From contig JAJZVX010000002.1 of the NCBI GenBank assembly GCA_021846985.1, positions 62,001-126,000 on the forward strand: DNA of 64,000 nucleotides, read 5' to 3'. The DNA comes from Acidobacteriota bacterium (GTDB lineage Bacteria > Acidobacteriota > Terriglobia > Terriglobales > Acidobacteriaceae). Made by a program: the position numbers and the translations under genes. The notes beneath the pieces are model-generated. The model ran no database searches and had not been told where the DNA came from. It saw only the letters and a list, made by a program, of their open reading frames with translations. Shown piece by piece: positions 28,839 to 37,849 of the stretch. How positions within the stretch are numbered: position 1 is the first letter of the stretch; each line of letters opens with the position of its first letter.

Positions 28839-29726
28839 CTATTCCCCCTTGACGCGCATGCCGTTCTGCCTGCTCAAACGCAGCATCTCGATGGCCTGAC
28901 GGTAGCTGAGATTGGCAGGAACGGGCGCAAATCCGCTCTCTTCTTCCTCGGTGTCGAAAACCCTGTTTTTGAAGAGCACCCGGCCATTCATGCCCATCTT
29001 GAAGTGCACCACGCGCCATTGACCGCCGCCGACATCGGCTTGTTTGATCTCCACCCATCCGCCCTTGGCCAGCCGCCCCAGGATTCCCCAGCCGAAGCTG
29101 ACATCCTGTTCGAGATACCCCTTCAGATACATCACGCGTTCTTCGGCAACATTGACCCATATCTCTCCCGCCATGGCGGTAAGAGCCTGCGTTTCGAAGT
29201 CCTGCGGGACAAAGTTGCGGTTTGGCCTGAAACTGAATCGGGCCACCGCGCCCCCCGCGCTCCGGCTCGAACCCTGAAAGGTGTAGACAAACGCCTGGGG
29301 CAGCGCCCGCAGCACCTTCAGCGCCCGCGCGGTATCCTGGTCCTCGCCCTGTTTCCGGTGGCGCTGCCTGCCCGGGTCGTTCAGCAGAGCCTCCAGGCGC
29401 GCCTCCTCCTGCTGCTCCGCAAACGGGCTCAGCGGCTCTCCGTTCATCGCCAGAAGCCGCGCCACGGCGCCGTCTTTTGTCTCCACAATCTCCTTGGTCG
29501 TGCTGAGCCGGGAGCTGGTTTTGTGCAGCAGATAACGCATGGGATGGCTGGCGTCCTGCGCCGTCCGCAACTCCGCCGCCAGCGCCCGCTCCACGAGAAC
29601 CTGCGCTTCCGCCGGACCGAGTGCGGGCACCGCGGGCCGCTCGCTCTTCCCCAGCACCGCCGTTGCCGCCGCCAGCCAGACCAGATGGACCATGGCTCTG
29701 CATGCCGCCTTTGCTTTAACAGCCAT
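28839..29726 (-). CDS. Secreted protein of unknown function, weakly LolA-like
   Basis: A 295-residue protein with an N-terminal signal-like segment ('MVHLVWLAAATAVLG'). The C-terminal half is predicted beta-rich, with 'EIWVNVAEERVMYLKGYLEQDVSFGWGIL' and 'WRVVHFKMGMNGRVLFK' in separate strands. That is the pattern of outer-membrane lipoprotein-sorting or LolA/DUF-type beta sandwiches, though the match is weak. The gene converges on atpE, with stops 63 bases apart, and is divergent from the bactofilin gene. I cannot assign a function. Confidence 0.65.
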   Translation of the reverse strand: MAVKAKAACRAMVHLVWLAAATAVLGKSERPAVPALGPAEAQVLVERALAAELRTAQDASHPMRYLLHKTSSRLSTTKEIVETKDGAVARLLAMNGEPLSPFAEQQEEARLEALLNDPGRQRHRKQGEDQDTARALKVLRALPQAFVYTFQGSSRSAGGAVARFSFRPNRNFVPQDFETQALTAMAGEIWVNVAEERVMYLKGYLEQDVSFGWGILGRLAKGGWVEIKQADVGGGQWRVVHFKMGMNGRVLFKNRVFDTEEEESGFAPVPANLSYRQAIEMLRLSRQNGMRVKGE

Positions 29727-29796
29727 GCTTCCGCGCCGCCTCGTCGTCAGGTCTCATGATTTATATGACGCTATATTTTGCTTCAGGTTTCTGTGA

Positions 29797-29825
29797 TTGA
29801 AGCACGCTGCCTGGGTTGCTATAGT
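29797..29825 (+). promoter_or_regulatory. Candidate sigma-70 promoter for the bactofilin gene
   Basis: TTGAAG (29797-29802) and TATAGT (29820-29825) are spaced by 17 bases, ending 41 bases before the bactofilin ATG. The flanking region is AT-rich compared with the rest of the window. Confidence 0.65.
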
Positions 29826-29865
29826 GCCTGAAGGGCCTTGAAATGGGTGAGAGAGGATGTAGATC

Positions 29866-30249
29866 ATGCCAGTGGAGAATTCTCCCGCGCGGATAGGAAA
29901 GACCGTGATCATTCGCGGTGAAGTCAAGGGCAGCGAAGATCTCATTGTGGATGGACGCATCGAGGGCACAGTCAGTCTATCGGAAAACCGTTTGACCGTC
30001 GGACCCAATGCCAATATTGCGGCCGACCTGTCGGCCAAAGACGTGCTGATTATGGGGCAGGTGCAGGGGAATGTGGTTGCCAGCGGCCGCGTCGAACTGC
30101 GTTCCGGTTGCCTTGTCGAGGGTGATATCCGCGCCGTGCGCCTGGCCGTGGAAGACAATGCCGTTTTTCGCGGCAAGGTTGACCTCACGCAGGCCGTTTC
30201 CAGGGGACACGACGGAGCCAATGCCCCGCAGACCGGCGGCATCTTCTGA
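29866..30249 (+). CDS. Bactofilin family cytoskeletal protein
   Basis: A 127-residue polymer-forming protein. The central ~90 residues form the bactofilin right-handed beta helix, visible as repeated short hydrophobic turns: 'TVIIRGEVKGSEDLIVDGRIEG', here two coils, then 'AADLSAKDVLIMGQVQGNVV' and 'VELRSGCLVEGDI'. Flanking tails are short and polar. Bactofilins polymerise without nucleotide and scaffold wall enzymes, chromosome segregation proteins or stalks. No M23 peptidase gene, a frequent partner, is adjacent; a methyltransferase-like gene follows after 61 bases. Confidence 0.93.
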   Translation: MPVENSPARIGKTVIIRGEVKGSEDLIVDGRIEGTVSLSENRLTVGPNANIAADLSAKDVLIMGQVQGNVVASGRVELRSGCLVEGDIRAVRLAVEDNAVFRGKVDLTQAVSRGHDGANAPQTGGIF

Positions 30250-30310
30250 GCCAGCCGATGCGCGCGCCGTTCCGGCATGCTGAAGGCAGGGCCGCAAGGG
30301 GAAGGTCAGA

Positions 30311-30964
30311 GTGCTAAGCCGTTGGTTGGGAAAAAAGCAGGCAAATGCCTCCGTGGTTTCTCCGTTCGGATCCGCGGCAGACAGGATCTCGCGCCATTCC
30401 GGAGGGTGGGCCGTCCTGCGCAAGCGGCTCCAGACCGAGACCGGCCTCCGCGTGATCGACGCCGGCTTCACCGCGCCAGCCAACATCAACTTCCTCACCA
30501 GCCTCGGCCACAGCGTCTTCCTCGCCGATCTGGTCCACGAGGCCTGCACCGGCAACTGGATGGACGGTACAGACGCCGACGGAAATCCAGTCTGGAACAT
30601 CGATGCCTTTCTCGGCCAATCGCTCAAGTTCGGAGCCCGCACCTTTGACGTTGTCCTGCTGTGGGCCACCCTCGATTACCTGCCCGAACCTCTGGTGGCT
30701 CCCTTGGTCGATCGCTTCTTTTCCGCCATGAACCCTGGAGGCCAGGTTCTCGCCTTCTTTCACACCCGGCCCGGGGGCGAAGAAACCGCCCACTGCCGTT
30801 TTCACCTCACCCCCGGCGACGAAGTCGAGATGCAGCTTGCCCAGTCTTTTCCCCTCCAGCGGATATTCACCAACCGCAACATCGAGCAGCTCTTTGCTGC
30901 ATGGTCCGGACACAAGCAATTTCGGGCCAAAGACAATATTCTCGAAGTCATCATCACCCGCTAA
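30311..30964 (+). CDS. Methyltransferase-like protein with degenerate SAM motif
   Basis: A 217-residue protein with a class I methyltransferase-like order of elements. 'LRVIDAGFTAPANINFLTSLG' occupies the place of motif I but lacks the GxGxG signature. 'FDVVLLWATLDYLPEPLVAPLVD' corresponds to motif IV and post-IV, and 'MNPGGQVLAFFH' to the motif V/VI strand. The C terminus 'RAKDNILEVIITR' is conserved-looking. The start is GTG at 30311 with GAAGG ahead. The gene follows the bactofilin gene closely in the same direction, so a linked envelope role is possible but unproven. Binding of SAM is uncertain. Confidence 0.7.
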   Translation: MLSRWLGKKQANASVVSPFGSAADRISRHSGGWAVLRKRLQTETGLRVIDAGFTAPANINFLTSLGHSVFLADLVHEACTGNWMDGTDADGNPVWNIDAFLGQSLKFGARTFDVVLLWATLDYLPEPLVAPLVDRFFSAMNPGGQVLAFFHTRPGGEETAHCRFHLTPGDEVEMQLAQSFPLQRIFTNRNIEQLFAAWSGHKQFRAKDNILEVIITR

Positions 30965-31001
30965 GCGATTGCCCAGTCCTGCAACCGCCCAAGGAGGCCT
31001 C

Positions 31002-31715
31002 ATGAATTCCTGGAATGGAACCCGCATCACCTGGCTCGGTCACTCCACCGTGCTCCTCCAAACCGCCGCCGGAACCAACATCCTGATCGATCCCTTCATT
31101 GACGGTAACCCAAAGTATCCAAAAGATTTCGTTCTCCCCTCTACCGTCCACTACATCCTGCTCACCCATGGCCATGGTGACCACATCTCCGGCGCCGTTC
31201 CCGTCGCCACCCGGCACGGGTCCACCGTGGTCGCGGTTTACGAGCTGGCCTCGTATGTTGCCTCCAAGGGAGCGGCCAACACCATCGGCATGAATCTTGG
31301 CGGCACCGTGAAGCTCGATGGCGTGACCGCCACCATGGTCGATGCCCGGCATTCCGCCGGCGCCCAGGACGAGAACGGAACCCACTATGTGGGCGTTGCC
31401 ACCGGCTTCGTCCTCGGCATCGCCGGCGCGCCTGTGCTCTATCACGCCGGGGACACGGCCGTCTTTGGCGATATGAAGCTCATTGGCGAGCTCTACCGCC
31501 CCGAGGTGGCCATCCTGCCCATCGGCGGCCACTTCACCATGGACCCCAGGGAAGCGGCCATGGCCGCCCGCCTGCTTGGCTGCAAAACCATTCTCCCCAT
31601 CCACTGGGGCACGTTCCCCATGCTCACGGGCACGCCGGAGATTCTGGCCGCGCTGGTCGAGCCCGGCGTCGAGGTCGTCCCCTGGCTCCCGGGCGAAACC
31701 GTACCTTCCCGCTAA
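31002..31715 (+). CDS. Metallo-beta-lactamase-fold hydrolase, UPF0173 family
   Basis: The 237-residue protein has the metallo-beta-lactamase fold of the UPF0173/YtkL group. Metal ligands: 'LTHGHGDHISGA' gives the HxHxDH motif. Further His/Asp ligands are in 'MVDARHSAG' and 'LYHAGDTAVFGDM', and 'ILPIHWGTFPML' ends the site. 'ITWLGHSTVLLQT' is the usual first strand. ATG 31002 has AAGGAGG at 30991-30997. The physiological substrate of this family is unknown. Confidence 0.92.
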   Translation: MNSWNGTRITWLGHSTVLLQTAAGTNILIDPFIDGNPKYPKDFVLPSTVHYILLTHGHGDHISGAVPVATRHGSTVVAVYELASYVASKGAANTIGMNLGGTVKLDGVTATMVDARHSAGAQDENGTHYVGVATGFVLGIAGAPVLYHAGDTAVFGDMKLIGELYRPEVAILPIGGHFTMDPREAAMAARLLGCKTILPIHWGTFPMLTGTPEILAALVEPGVEVVPWLPGETVPSR

Positions 31716-31748
31716 TCGCCTTTTCCGCTCGCCGGTCCACGGAGAGCG

Positions 31749-32513
31749 CTACCCGTTCGTTACCATGCTTCGGGCTCCCGCGGGGCTGAAATAGCCCCAG
31801 CCCCGCCGCGCCGCCTCTTGCATCAGCGCCGGGGTCGGATTCACCGGGAAGGCTTTGCGCGCCATCGCGAGCATTGCCAGATCGTGAATCGAGTTGCCAA
31901 AGACGGCGTCGGGCTGCTCCACGCCGGCGCGCCGCAGGGCGGCTGCTTTGCCTTCGCCGTTTGGCACATCCAGCAGTTCGCTGGTAATCAGTCCATTCAC
32001 CACCCGCGCCTCCACCGCCAGCACGCGCTCCTCTGCAATTCCCAGCTCTCGCACCCCCGCGGCGATCACCCACTTGTTCGTCGAGCTCACCGCCCAGATC
32101 TCGGTTTCGCCGTGGCGCAGCGCCTTCACCAGCGCCGCCATCTCCGGAAACACCAGCTTGTTGATGAATTCCACGGCATAGCGCTCCGCCGCCTCGCGCA
32201 GCTCCTGCTCGCGCAGGCCCGCGTACATCTGCACTACTTCGCCGCACATCTGCGCCTCGCTGTTTTGGCCCGCCCGGTAGGCGCGATAGCGCGCATCGAT
32301 CCAGTCTGCCGTGGAGCGCGAAACCAGGCCCTGCTCGATTGACCACGTCATAAAACCGTCGCCCGAATCGCCGTTCCACAAGGTTCCATCGCAATCGAAT
32401 ACGGCCGTACGCGGCTTGCCGGCAAGTACAAGTGTCCGGAATTCCTGCTCGCTCCAAGCCTTCGGCCCCGCCGGTGTTTGTCTTAATTCTGCTGCACCAT
32501 CGTTGTTCATCAT
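31749..32513 (-). CDS. HAD-superfamily phosphatase (phosphoserine phosphatase-like, subfamily IB)
   Basis: About 254 residues. The HAD nucleophile motif is 'AVFDCDGTLWNGDSGDGF', motif II is around 'EIWAVSSTNKWVIAAG', and the C-terminal acidic motif is 'DAVFGNSIHDLAML'. These fit phosphoserine-phosphatase-like HAD-IB enzymes, though the specificity is not readable. Two adjacent ATG codons (32513 and 32510) can start it. The tyrosine recombinase gene on the other strand may start within or just past this point, so the two promoters share the same DNA. Confidence 0.85.
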   Translation of the reverse strand: MMNNDGAAELRQTPAGPKAWSEQEFRTLVLAGKPRTAVFDCDGTLWNGDSGDGFMTWSIEQGLVSRSTADWIDARYRAYRAGQNSEAQMCGEVVQMYAGLREQELREAAERYAVEFINKLVFPEMAALVKALRHGETEIWAVSSTNKWVIAAGVRELGIAEERVLAVEARVVNGLITSELLDVPNGEGKAAALRRAGVEQPDAVFGNSIHDLAMLAMARKAFPVNPTPALMQEAARRGWGYFSPAGARSMVTNG

Positions 32514-32613
32514 GTCTGCTTCTATTCTCTTCGATGGCGCGCGCTTCCCGCATGGGAACGTTCTGAGAATCCTGCCCGGCCGCTCTTTCCGCGGTGACCA
32601 AGTTGATTCCTTG

Positions 32614-33678
32614 ATGAATCGGGTTCGCTGCTTGCCCGGCGCCCATCCCGGCGCGGCAAACGCGCCGATAATCAAAGGTGTGGACGCTGTACGCAATCTC
32701 GACCTGCTCAGGGACTACCAGGATTATCTGCGCATCGAAAAAGGGCTCCGCCCCCTTACCTGCGAGGCCTACGACAGCGACCTCAAAACCTTCGCCGAAT
32801 TCATCGAAGGCCGCCACGGCGTGCTGATCACCGCCGCCCAGCACGACGTTGCCGCGTTTCTTGAACACCTCCGCGCCCACGGCATCGACTCCCGCTCCAT
32901 TGCCCGCAAGCTCAGTTGCCTGCGCGGCTTCTATAAGTGGCTCCTGCTCGACCGCCGCATCCATCACGATCCAACCGTCAACATCGAGTCGCCCAAGGCC
33001 TGGAAGGTGCTGCCCAAATCGCTCGCCGAGCCCGAGGTTGCCGAGATGCTCGACCGCGTGGGAAGGGCGGCCGCTCATCCCCAGGCCCGCGCCGTGGAGT
33101 TGCGCGACCGGGCCATTCTGGAAATGCTTTATGCCGGGGGCCTCCGCGTCTCCGAGATCACCGCGCTGACCACCGGCGATCTCGCCCTCGATCTCGGCCG
33201 CGTGCAGGTGCGCGGCAAAGGCGACAAAGAGCGCATTGTCCCCCTGGGACATACGGCTGTCGAGGCCCTGGAGACCTATCTGCGTCTGGGCCGGCCGCAC
33301 CTGGCCCGCATCAGCTCGGCGCGCAAGAGCGCCGGCCCGGCGGCCCGCCAGGACTCGGTGCGCCTCTTTCTTTCGTTGCGGGGCATGCCGCTCACCCGCC
33401 AGTGGGTATGGCACATCGTGAAGGCCGTCCATGCCGCTGCCAGCCCTCACCGCCTTCGCCATAGCTGCGCCACCCACATGGTTGAGCACGGCGCCGACCT
33501 GCGCAGTGTCCAGCTCATGCTGGGCCACGCCGACATCTCCACCACCCAGGTTTATACCCATCTGGCGCTGGGCCGCCTCAAGGCCGTCTTTCGCGACCAT
33601 CATCCCCGCGCCCGGCGGCTCGCAGCGCCCGAGCCCGGTCCACGTCTGGTGCCCAACCCGGCCAAGGTGACCCCGTGA
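32614..33678 (+). CDS. Tyrosine recombinase, XerC/XerD family (first of tandem pair)
   Basis: Site-specific recombinase of ~354 residues from ATG 32614. The SAM-like core-binding domain (about 25-115) precedes the catalytic domain. All catalytic residues are present: Arg in '[11 protein letters not shown]', Lys in '[12 protein letters not shown]', His-Arg in '[13 protein letters not shown]', His in 'LGHADIS' and the Tyr nucleophile in '[11 protein letters not shown]'. The length is slightly above the ~300 typical for Xer. The start is uncertain: ATG 32512 or GTG 32680 are also possible, and none has a strong ribosome site. The stop overlaps the next recombinase by four bases (GTGA), so both are made together. 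Confidence 0.9.
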   Translation: MNRVRCLPGAHPGAANAPIIKGVDAVRNLDLLRDYQDYLRIEKGLRPLTCEAYDSDLKTFAEFIEGRHGVLITAAQHDVAAFLEHLRAHGIDSRSIARKLSCLRGFYKWLLLDRRIHHDPTVNIESPKAWKVLPKSLAEPEVAEMLDRVGRAAAHPQARAVELRDRAILEMLYAGGLRVSEITALTTGDLALDLGRVQVRGKGDKERIVPLGHTAVEALETYLRLGRPHLARISSARKSAGPAARQDSVRLFLSLRGMPLTRQWVWHIVKAVHAAASPHRLRHSCATHMVEHGADLRSVQLMLGHADISTTQVYTHLALGRLKAVFRDHHPRARRLAAPEPGPRLVPNPAKVTP

Positions 33679-34652
33679 GCGGTTCGGCGGCACAGGCGGC
33701 TGCCGTCTCGCCGCTCGATCCTCTCGTGGCGGAGTATCTGGCCGTGCTCGCCAACGAGCGCGGCGCCTCGGCCCACACCCTGCGCGCCTACCGTCGCGAG
33801 CTGCACGACTTTGCCGCCTGGGCGGCGGAGTCCCTCGGCGCCAGCTCCGCTGTCGATCGCATCGAACACACCCATATCCGTGCCTATCTGAGCACGCTCT
33901 ACGGCCGCGGCCTCTCCAAGGCCTCTGCCGCCCGCGCCCTGGCCGCCATTCGAAGCTGGTTCCGGTGGCTGGCCCGCACCGGCCGCGTGCAGCAGAATGT
34001 GGCCGCGCTGGTGGCCACCCCCAAGTTGCCCAAACACCTTCCGCGCGTGCCCTCCATCGAGCAGATGAACCGCGTGGTGGATTCGGTGGCCGAGGATGTC
34101 GCGAGCTGGCCCGCCCGCGATGCCGCCATCCTCGAAGTCCTCTACGGCTGCGGCATCCGCAACGCTGAGCTGACGGGCCTCGACCTGGACGACATCCATT
34201 GGGCCAACGATGCCCTTCTCGTGCGCGGCAAGGGGCAGAAGCAGCGCTATGTGCCGCTGGGCGATGCCGCCGCCACGGCCTTGCGCACCTATCTTGCGGA
34301 GCGCGCCGCCCTGCTGGCCGCCGAGAGCGCTCGCGGCGCCTCCACGCCGGCGCTCTTCGTCAACCTGCGCCTCCGCGGGCTCGGCAAGCCCGGCGGCCAG
34401 GCCCGTCTGACCCCCCGCAGCGTGGCCCGCATCGTCAAGCGGATTGCCATCCTCCGCGGCCTCTCCGCCGACGTGCACCCCCACACGCTCCGCCATGCTT
34501 TTGGCACCCACCTGCTGGAAGAGGGCGCCGACCTGCGCGCCATCCAGGAGATGCTGGGCCACGAACGCCTCTCCACCACCCAGCGCTACACCCAGCTCAC
34601 CACCGCCCAGCTCGAAAAGGTCTACGACAACACCCACCCCCGCGCGCGCTAA
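33675..34652 (+). CDS. Tyrosine recombinase, XerC/XerD family (second of tandem pair)
   Basis: A 325-residue recombinase starting at a GTG that overlaps the stop of the first. The core-binding domain opens with '[22 protein letters not shown]' (in two helices). Catalytic residues: Arg in '[14 protein letters not shown]', Lys in '[12 protein letters not shown]', '[15 protein letters not shown]', '[15 protein letters not shown]'. '[12 protein letters not shown]' and 'TTQRYTQ' are typical of Xer proteins that resolve chromosome dimers with FtsK. The pair could be XerC plus XerD, but I cannot tell which is which. No phage or transposon features surround them. Confidence 0.92.
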   Translation: MSGSAAQAAAVSPLDPLVAEYLAVLANERGASAHTLRAYRRELHDFAAWAAESLGASSAVDRIEHTHIRAYLSTLYGRGLSKASAARALAAIRSWFRWLARTGRVQQNVAALVATPKLPKHLPRVPSIEQMNRVVDSVAEDVASWPARDAAILEVLYGCGIRNAELTGLDLDDIHWANDALLVRGKGQKQRYVPLGDAAATALRTYLAERAALLAAESARGASTPALFVNLRLRGLGKPGGQARLTPRSVARIVKRIAILRGLSADVHPHTLRHAFGTHLLEEGADLRAIQEMLGHERLSTTQRYTQLTTAQLEKVYDNTHPRAR

Positions 34653-34861
34653 GCCTGCGCTCCGCCGCGCGGCCCGCCGAGGTCGCCGTCGTGATCCGGT
34701 CTGGAAGTTGGGAGAGCCGCGCGGAGAAGTGTAGGGGCATCCCCATCCCAAAATCCAGACAAGTAGCCCCCGGCTTGGCCGGCTGTAACGCATCCCGTGG
34801 CCTGGACCAGCGATGGGTCGCGCGTGCTGCGGGCGCAAGTTCGGCCGCTGCGGCGGCTGGC

Positions 34862-36673
34862 CTAAAAACTGACCTTGCGTGCGGGGAACCAGGTGAGCTG
34901 GATGGTGGTGGCCGTAACCGTCTGCTGGCCGCTCAAGTAAACCGGGGCCTTGTAGTGCTCGAAGGTGAAGCTGCCGTCGATTTCGAAGTCGCGGCCAATG
35001 CGCTTGACGGCCTGGAAGTCGATGTCGTTCAGGGTGGTGCCGCCGGGGATGAAGTCCTTGGCGGCTTTCTGGTGGCGCACGCTGAGCTGGAGCCACTCGT
35101 CGCCGCTCAGGTGATACGTGAGCCAGGCCTGTCCGCCCTTGTCTTCGCGGCCAATCCAGTCGCCGAACAACTGGCCGGCATTGGTGTAGCCGTCGCGCTG
35201 GATGCCCTCGTAATACATGAACTGGCCCCCGACGCTGCGCGAAACGGGCGGATCGGTGGATGCGCCCTCCACGCGCAGATCCAGCTTGGCAATGCCGGGA
35301 AAGTGAGTCAGGTAGATGCCCGGCCGCCAGGAGGCGCGGCGCGGCGCGTCGATGGGCGAAACGTCGTCGTGGACCTCCGAGTCGCCATACAGCGTGAGCC
35401 AGTTGCGCACAAAGGGCAGCCGGTAGGAGAAGTAGAAGGCGCCGAAGCGGGCCCCGGGATCGCTCGTGCTGTTCTTGATGGCCGGTATGGGCGCGGTGAG
35501 ACTGAAGAAGCTGCGCAGAAAGCTCTTGAGGTTCACCGGCTCGTGGTTCATCCCGCCCCAGATCACGGTGCGCTGGAAGCCGAGCTCGATGTTTTCCGTG
35601 GGCCGTAGGCTGACCTGCTCGACATGCACCCAGGGACTGACGGGGAACGAGTGTCCTTTGAGCGGTCCAACCAGGAAGTCATAGCGGAACGGGCCGGTGA
35701 GTCGCGAGAGCAGGGGTACGCGGAGCGGCTCCATGCGGTCGATGCGGAAGGAATAGACGTTTTCGGCGTTGTTGGAATAGGCCATGCCCGCGCCCAGGCC
35801 GGGCCCCAGCCAGTCGTCCTGCTTGCCGAAAGAGATCACGTGGTTCAGGTACTGGAGCGACACGTAAGCCTCCATCACTCGGCCGTTGGTGGTGGTGGCA
35901 ATGGGACCGGCGGGGATGGTGGTCTGCTGGCTGAGGGGGATGGGGATGGTGGTGTTGAGGTAATCGGTCGTGCCGTCGTTGGCGGCCAGCAGTTGCGCCA
36001 GCGGCGTGGGATAGCCGGCGGCCGAGGGAGCGCCCTGGAACTCGCCCCGGGCATAGAAAAGAAAGCGTCCCGCGCTCACGTAGCCGCTGATGCCGGAGTA
36101 GTTGTTGAGTCCGTTGGAGTAGGGGCGGCCGTAATCGTTCACAATCGTCGAGCCCAGGTGGTAGCTGTCGCGCAGGGGCGTGCCGCTGATGGCGCGGGCC
36201 ACGGAGTAAACGGACTCCAGATGGAACTTGCCCTGATGCACCAGACAGGGCCCCTCGATGTCATAGCTCACTTCCTGGATGAGCGCATCGTAGATGTCCT
36301 GCGCTTCGTCCGTGGCGGTGCCGGGGTCGGCGTCTTCAAGGCGCACGCTGGCCTCTTCGAGCATGCGCTCGACGCTGGCCCGGGTCCACGGACGCACGCC
36401 CGTGTAAACGTTATCGACAAAGCCCAGCGAGTAAAGGCGGAGCATCGCCGGGTAAACCCAGCTATCCACGGGAATGAGCGGGGAACCCAGACTGGCGGGC
36501 TCGCAGGCCGCCGCGGGCCGTCCGGAGTTCCGCTCCCACTGGCCGGCGGCGGGCGGGCTGGAACCAGCGGGCTGTTCGGAGACCAGCAAGCTGCCGGCCA
36601 GAGGCAACAGCCCCGCGATGACGGCCAGGCGGCGCAGCCAACGTGCCTTGGAGCAACGCTCTCTCTCGCTCAT
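34862..36673 (-). CDS. Outer-membrane beta-barrel, capsule assembly Wzi family
   Basis: A 603-residue protein with an N-terminal signal segment ('LAVIAGLLPLAGSLL') and a long series of amphipathic strands. It resembles Wzi-family barrels, which help anchor capsule polysaccharide at the cell surface. Helpful segments are 'SYHLGSTIVNDYGRPYSNG', 'HVISFGKQDDWLGPG', 'LGFQRTVIWGGMNHEP' and a C-terminal strand 'TTIQLTWFPARKVSF' ending in Phe as outer-membrane proteins often do. The N-terminal ~60-130 residues have a helical domain ('WTRASVERMLEEA') common in acidobacterial members. The ribosome site abuts ATG 36673, so the start is not secure. Confidence 0.8.
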   Translation of the reverse strand: MSERERCSKARWLRRLAVIAGLLPLAGSLLVSEQPAGSSPPAAGQWERNSGRPAAACEPASLGSPLIPVDSWVYPAMLRLYSLGFVDNVYTGVRPWTRASVERMLEEASVRLEDADPGTATDEAQDIYDALIQEVSYDIEGPCLVHQGKFHLESVYSVARAISGTPLRDSYHLGSTIVNDYGRPYSNGLNNYSGISGYVSAGRFLFYARGEFQGAPSAAGYPTPLAQLLAANDGTTDYLNTTIPIPLSQQTTIPAGPIATTTNGRVMEAYVSLQYLNHVISFGKQDDWLGPGLGAGMAYSNNAENVYSFRIDRMEPLRVPLLSRLTGPFRYDFLVGPLKGHSFPVSPWVHVEQVSLRPTENIELGFQRTVIWGGMNHEPVNLKSFLRSFFSLTAPIPAIKNSTSDPGARFGAFYFSYRLPFVRNWLTLYGDSEVHDDVSPIDAPRRASWRPGIYLTHFPGIAKLDLRVEGASTDPPVSRSVGGQFMYYEGIQRDGYTNAGQLFGDWIGREDKGGQAWLTYHLSGDEWLQLSVRHQKAAKDFIPGGTTLNDIDFQAVKRIGRDFEIDGSFTFEHYKAPVYLSGQQTVTATTIQLTWFPARKVSF

Positions 36674-36755
36674 TCCCTCACTCTATCATCCGGGCGAATC
36701 GGGTCCGGTTTGCAAAAAGCGCGACGGGAGGCGGAAAAGTGCGGGAGCGCTCCGG

Positions 36756-37571
36756 TTAGCCCGCGGCGGGTGTTTTGCGGACGGCGCGCCGGGCCGCTCG
36801 CAGCTCGCGGCGGACGCCGGAGAGGATCTTGGACCGGAGACCCTTTCGTAACAGATTTTTACCGGTCAGGTAGCGCTCCATGGTGAGAACGGCGTCGGCG
36901 GACGGCTCGATCCGGCACTCGATCAGGGTTGGCCCGTTGCCCTTGCGGGCGTGGGCCAGGGACTCGCAGGCTACGCGGTAAATGGCGACCACGTCGCTGC
37001 CGTCCACCACCATGTGCGGGAATCCGTAGGCCTGGTCCAGACGGCGCTGGTTGACGACGTAGCGGCTGCCGGTGCGCACAAACAGGACGGGCAGCTTGTG
37101 CGCGCCGGCGGCCTGCATGGCCTTGCGCCAGGCCCCCGGTTCGGCGCCGCGCCCGGCGAGAAAGGCGACGACCACTTGTGGGTTTCCCGCGGCTTTGTGG
37201 GCCATGGCCGCGCCAACCGCCAGCAGGGCCGCCGTGCCCATGGCGGGCGCGGACGGCTCATTTTTCTGCGGACGCCGCAGCAGGCGGGCGGGATCGTCGA
37301 GCGCGGCGCGGCTGCAGCACTGGGGCAGCGCGGGATGGCCGGCGGAGATGATGGTGTCGTCCGGCAGCAGACTCATGGCAACGCCCTCGATGGCCGCCGC
37401 GAAGCTTCTTTGCGCAGGGCGCCCGGCGCCCAGGCTCCGCGCCTGTTCCTCGATGGTGCGGCGCTTAAGCAGCCCGGCATAGAGCGAGAGGAGCGTTTGA
37501 TTGGTGATGAGCGAGGGGCTGACGGCCCCGGCCCTGGAAGGGCCGCTTTCGGACTTTGGCATCGTTCCCAT
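36756..37571 (-). CDS. Degenerate E1-alpha (thiamine-diphosphate dehydrogenase)-like protein
   Basis: About 271 residues clearly related to the alpha subunit of pyruvate/branched-chain 2-oxoacid dehydrogenase. Comparable segments are 'GVAMSLLPDDTIISAGH', 'MGTAALLAVGAAMAHKAAG', 'GFPHMVVDGSDVVAIYRV' and 'GNGPTLIECRIEP'. The thiamine-diphosphate site is not preserved. The Mg-binding 'GDG' is 'GRG' in 'FLAGRGAEPGAW', and the following Asn-Asn is replaced ('FVRTGSRYVV'). The protein is also shorter than the usual 320-360 aa. No E1-beta, E2 or E3 gene is adjacent. It is therefore probably not an ordinary dehydrogenase; a structural or regulatory role is inference. ATG 37562 is an alternative start. 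Confidence 0.75.
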   Translation of the reverse strand: MGTMPKSESGPSRAGAVSPSLITNQTLLSLYAGLLKRRTIEEQARSLGAGRPAQRSFAAAIEGVAMSLLPDDTIISAGHPALPQCCSRAALDDPARLLRRPQKNEPSAPAMGTAALLAVGAAMAHKAAGNPQVVVAFLAGRGAEPGAWRKAMQAAGAHKLPVLFVRTGSRYVVNQRRLDQAYGFPHMVVDGSDVVAIYRVACESLAHARKGNGPTLIECRIEPSADAVLTMERYLTGKNLLRKGLRSKILSGVRRELRAARRAVRKTPAAG

Positions 37572-37849
37572 TCTGCCTGTTCTCTGGGTTCGCCTGTCCC
37601 GCCGGCCCAACCTCGTCCAGACCACCCGCATCCGGGATGGGCGGCGGTGAAAAAACTATACCCTGACAGAGTAAATCATGCCCGGTGTCAGGATTCGGGG
37701 CGGTTGAAGCCGAGAAGAATGAAGCAATAAGCGAATGGCACGGCCATTGCACCTGAGAATCCTGAAGGCGTGTCCGCGCGGCGGCCTGGTGGAGCTGCAC
37801 CGTCCGCGAAGCGCAACAGACAGGCCGACCTTTTCATTGGGAGAGATTG
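37572..37849. other. Intergenic stretch before the vanZ remnant
   Basis: About 280 bases between the divergent E1-alpha-like and VanZ-like frames hold no supported gene. An in-frame extension of other frames (37735-37986) lacks family resemblance. Confidence 0.4.

Noticed and set aside
29755..29790. AT-rich stretch with a dif-like look (TTATATGACGCTATATTTTG)
   Set aside because: It lacks the paired 11-base arms of known dif sites and is better explained as promoter DNA for the divergent genes beside it.
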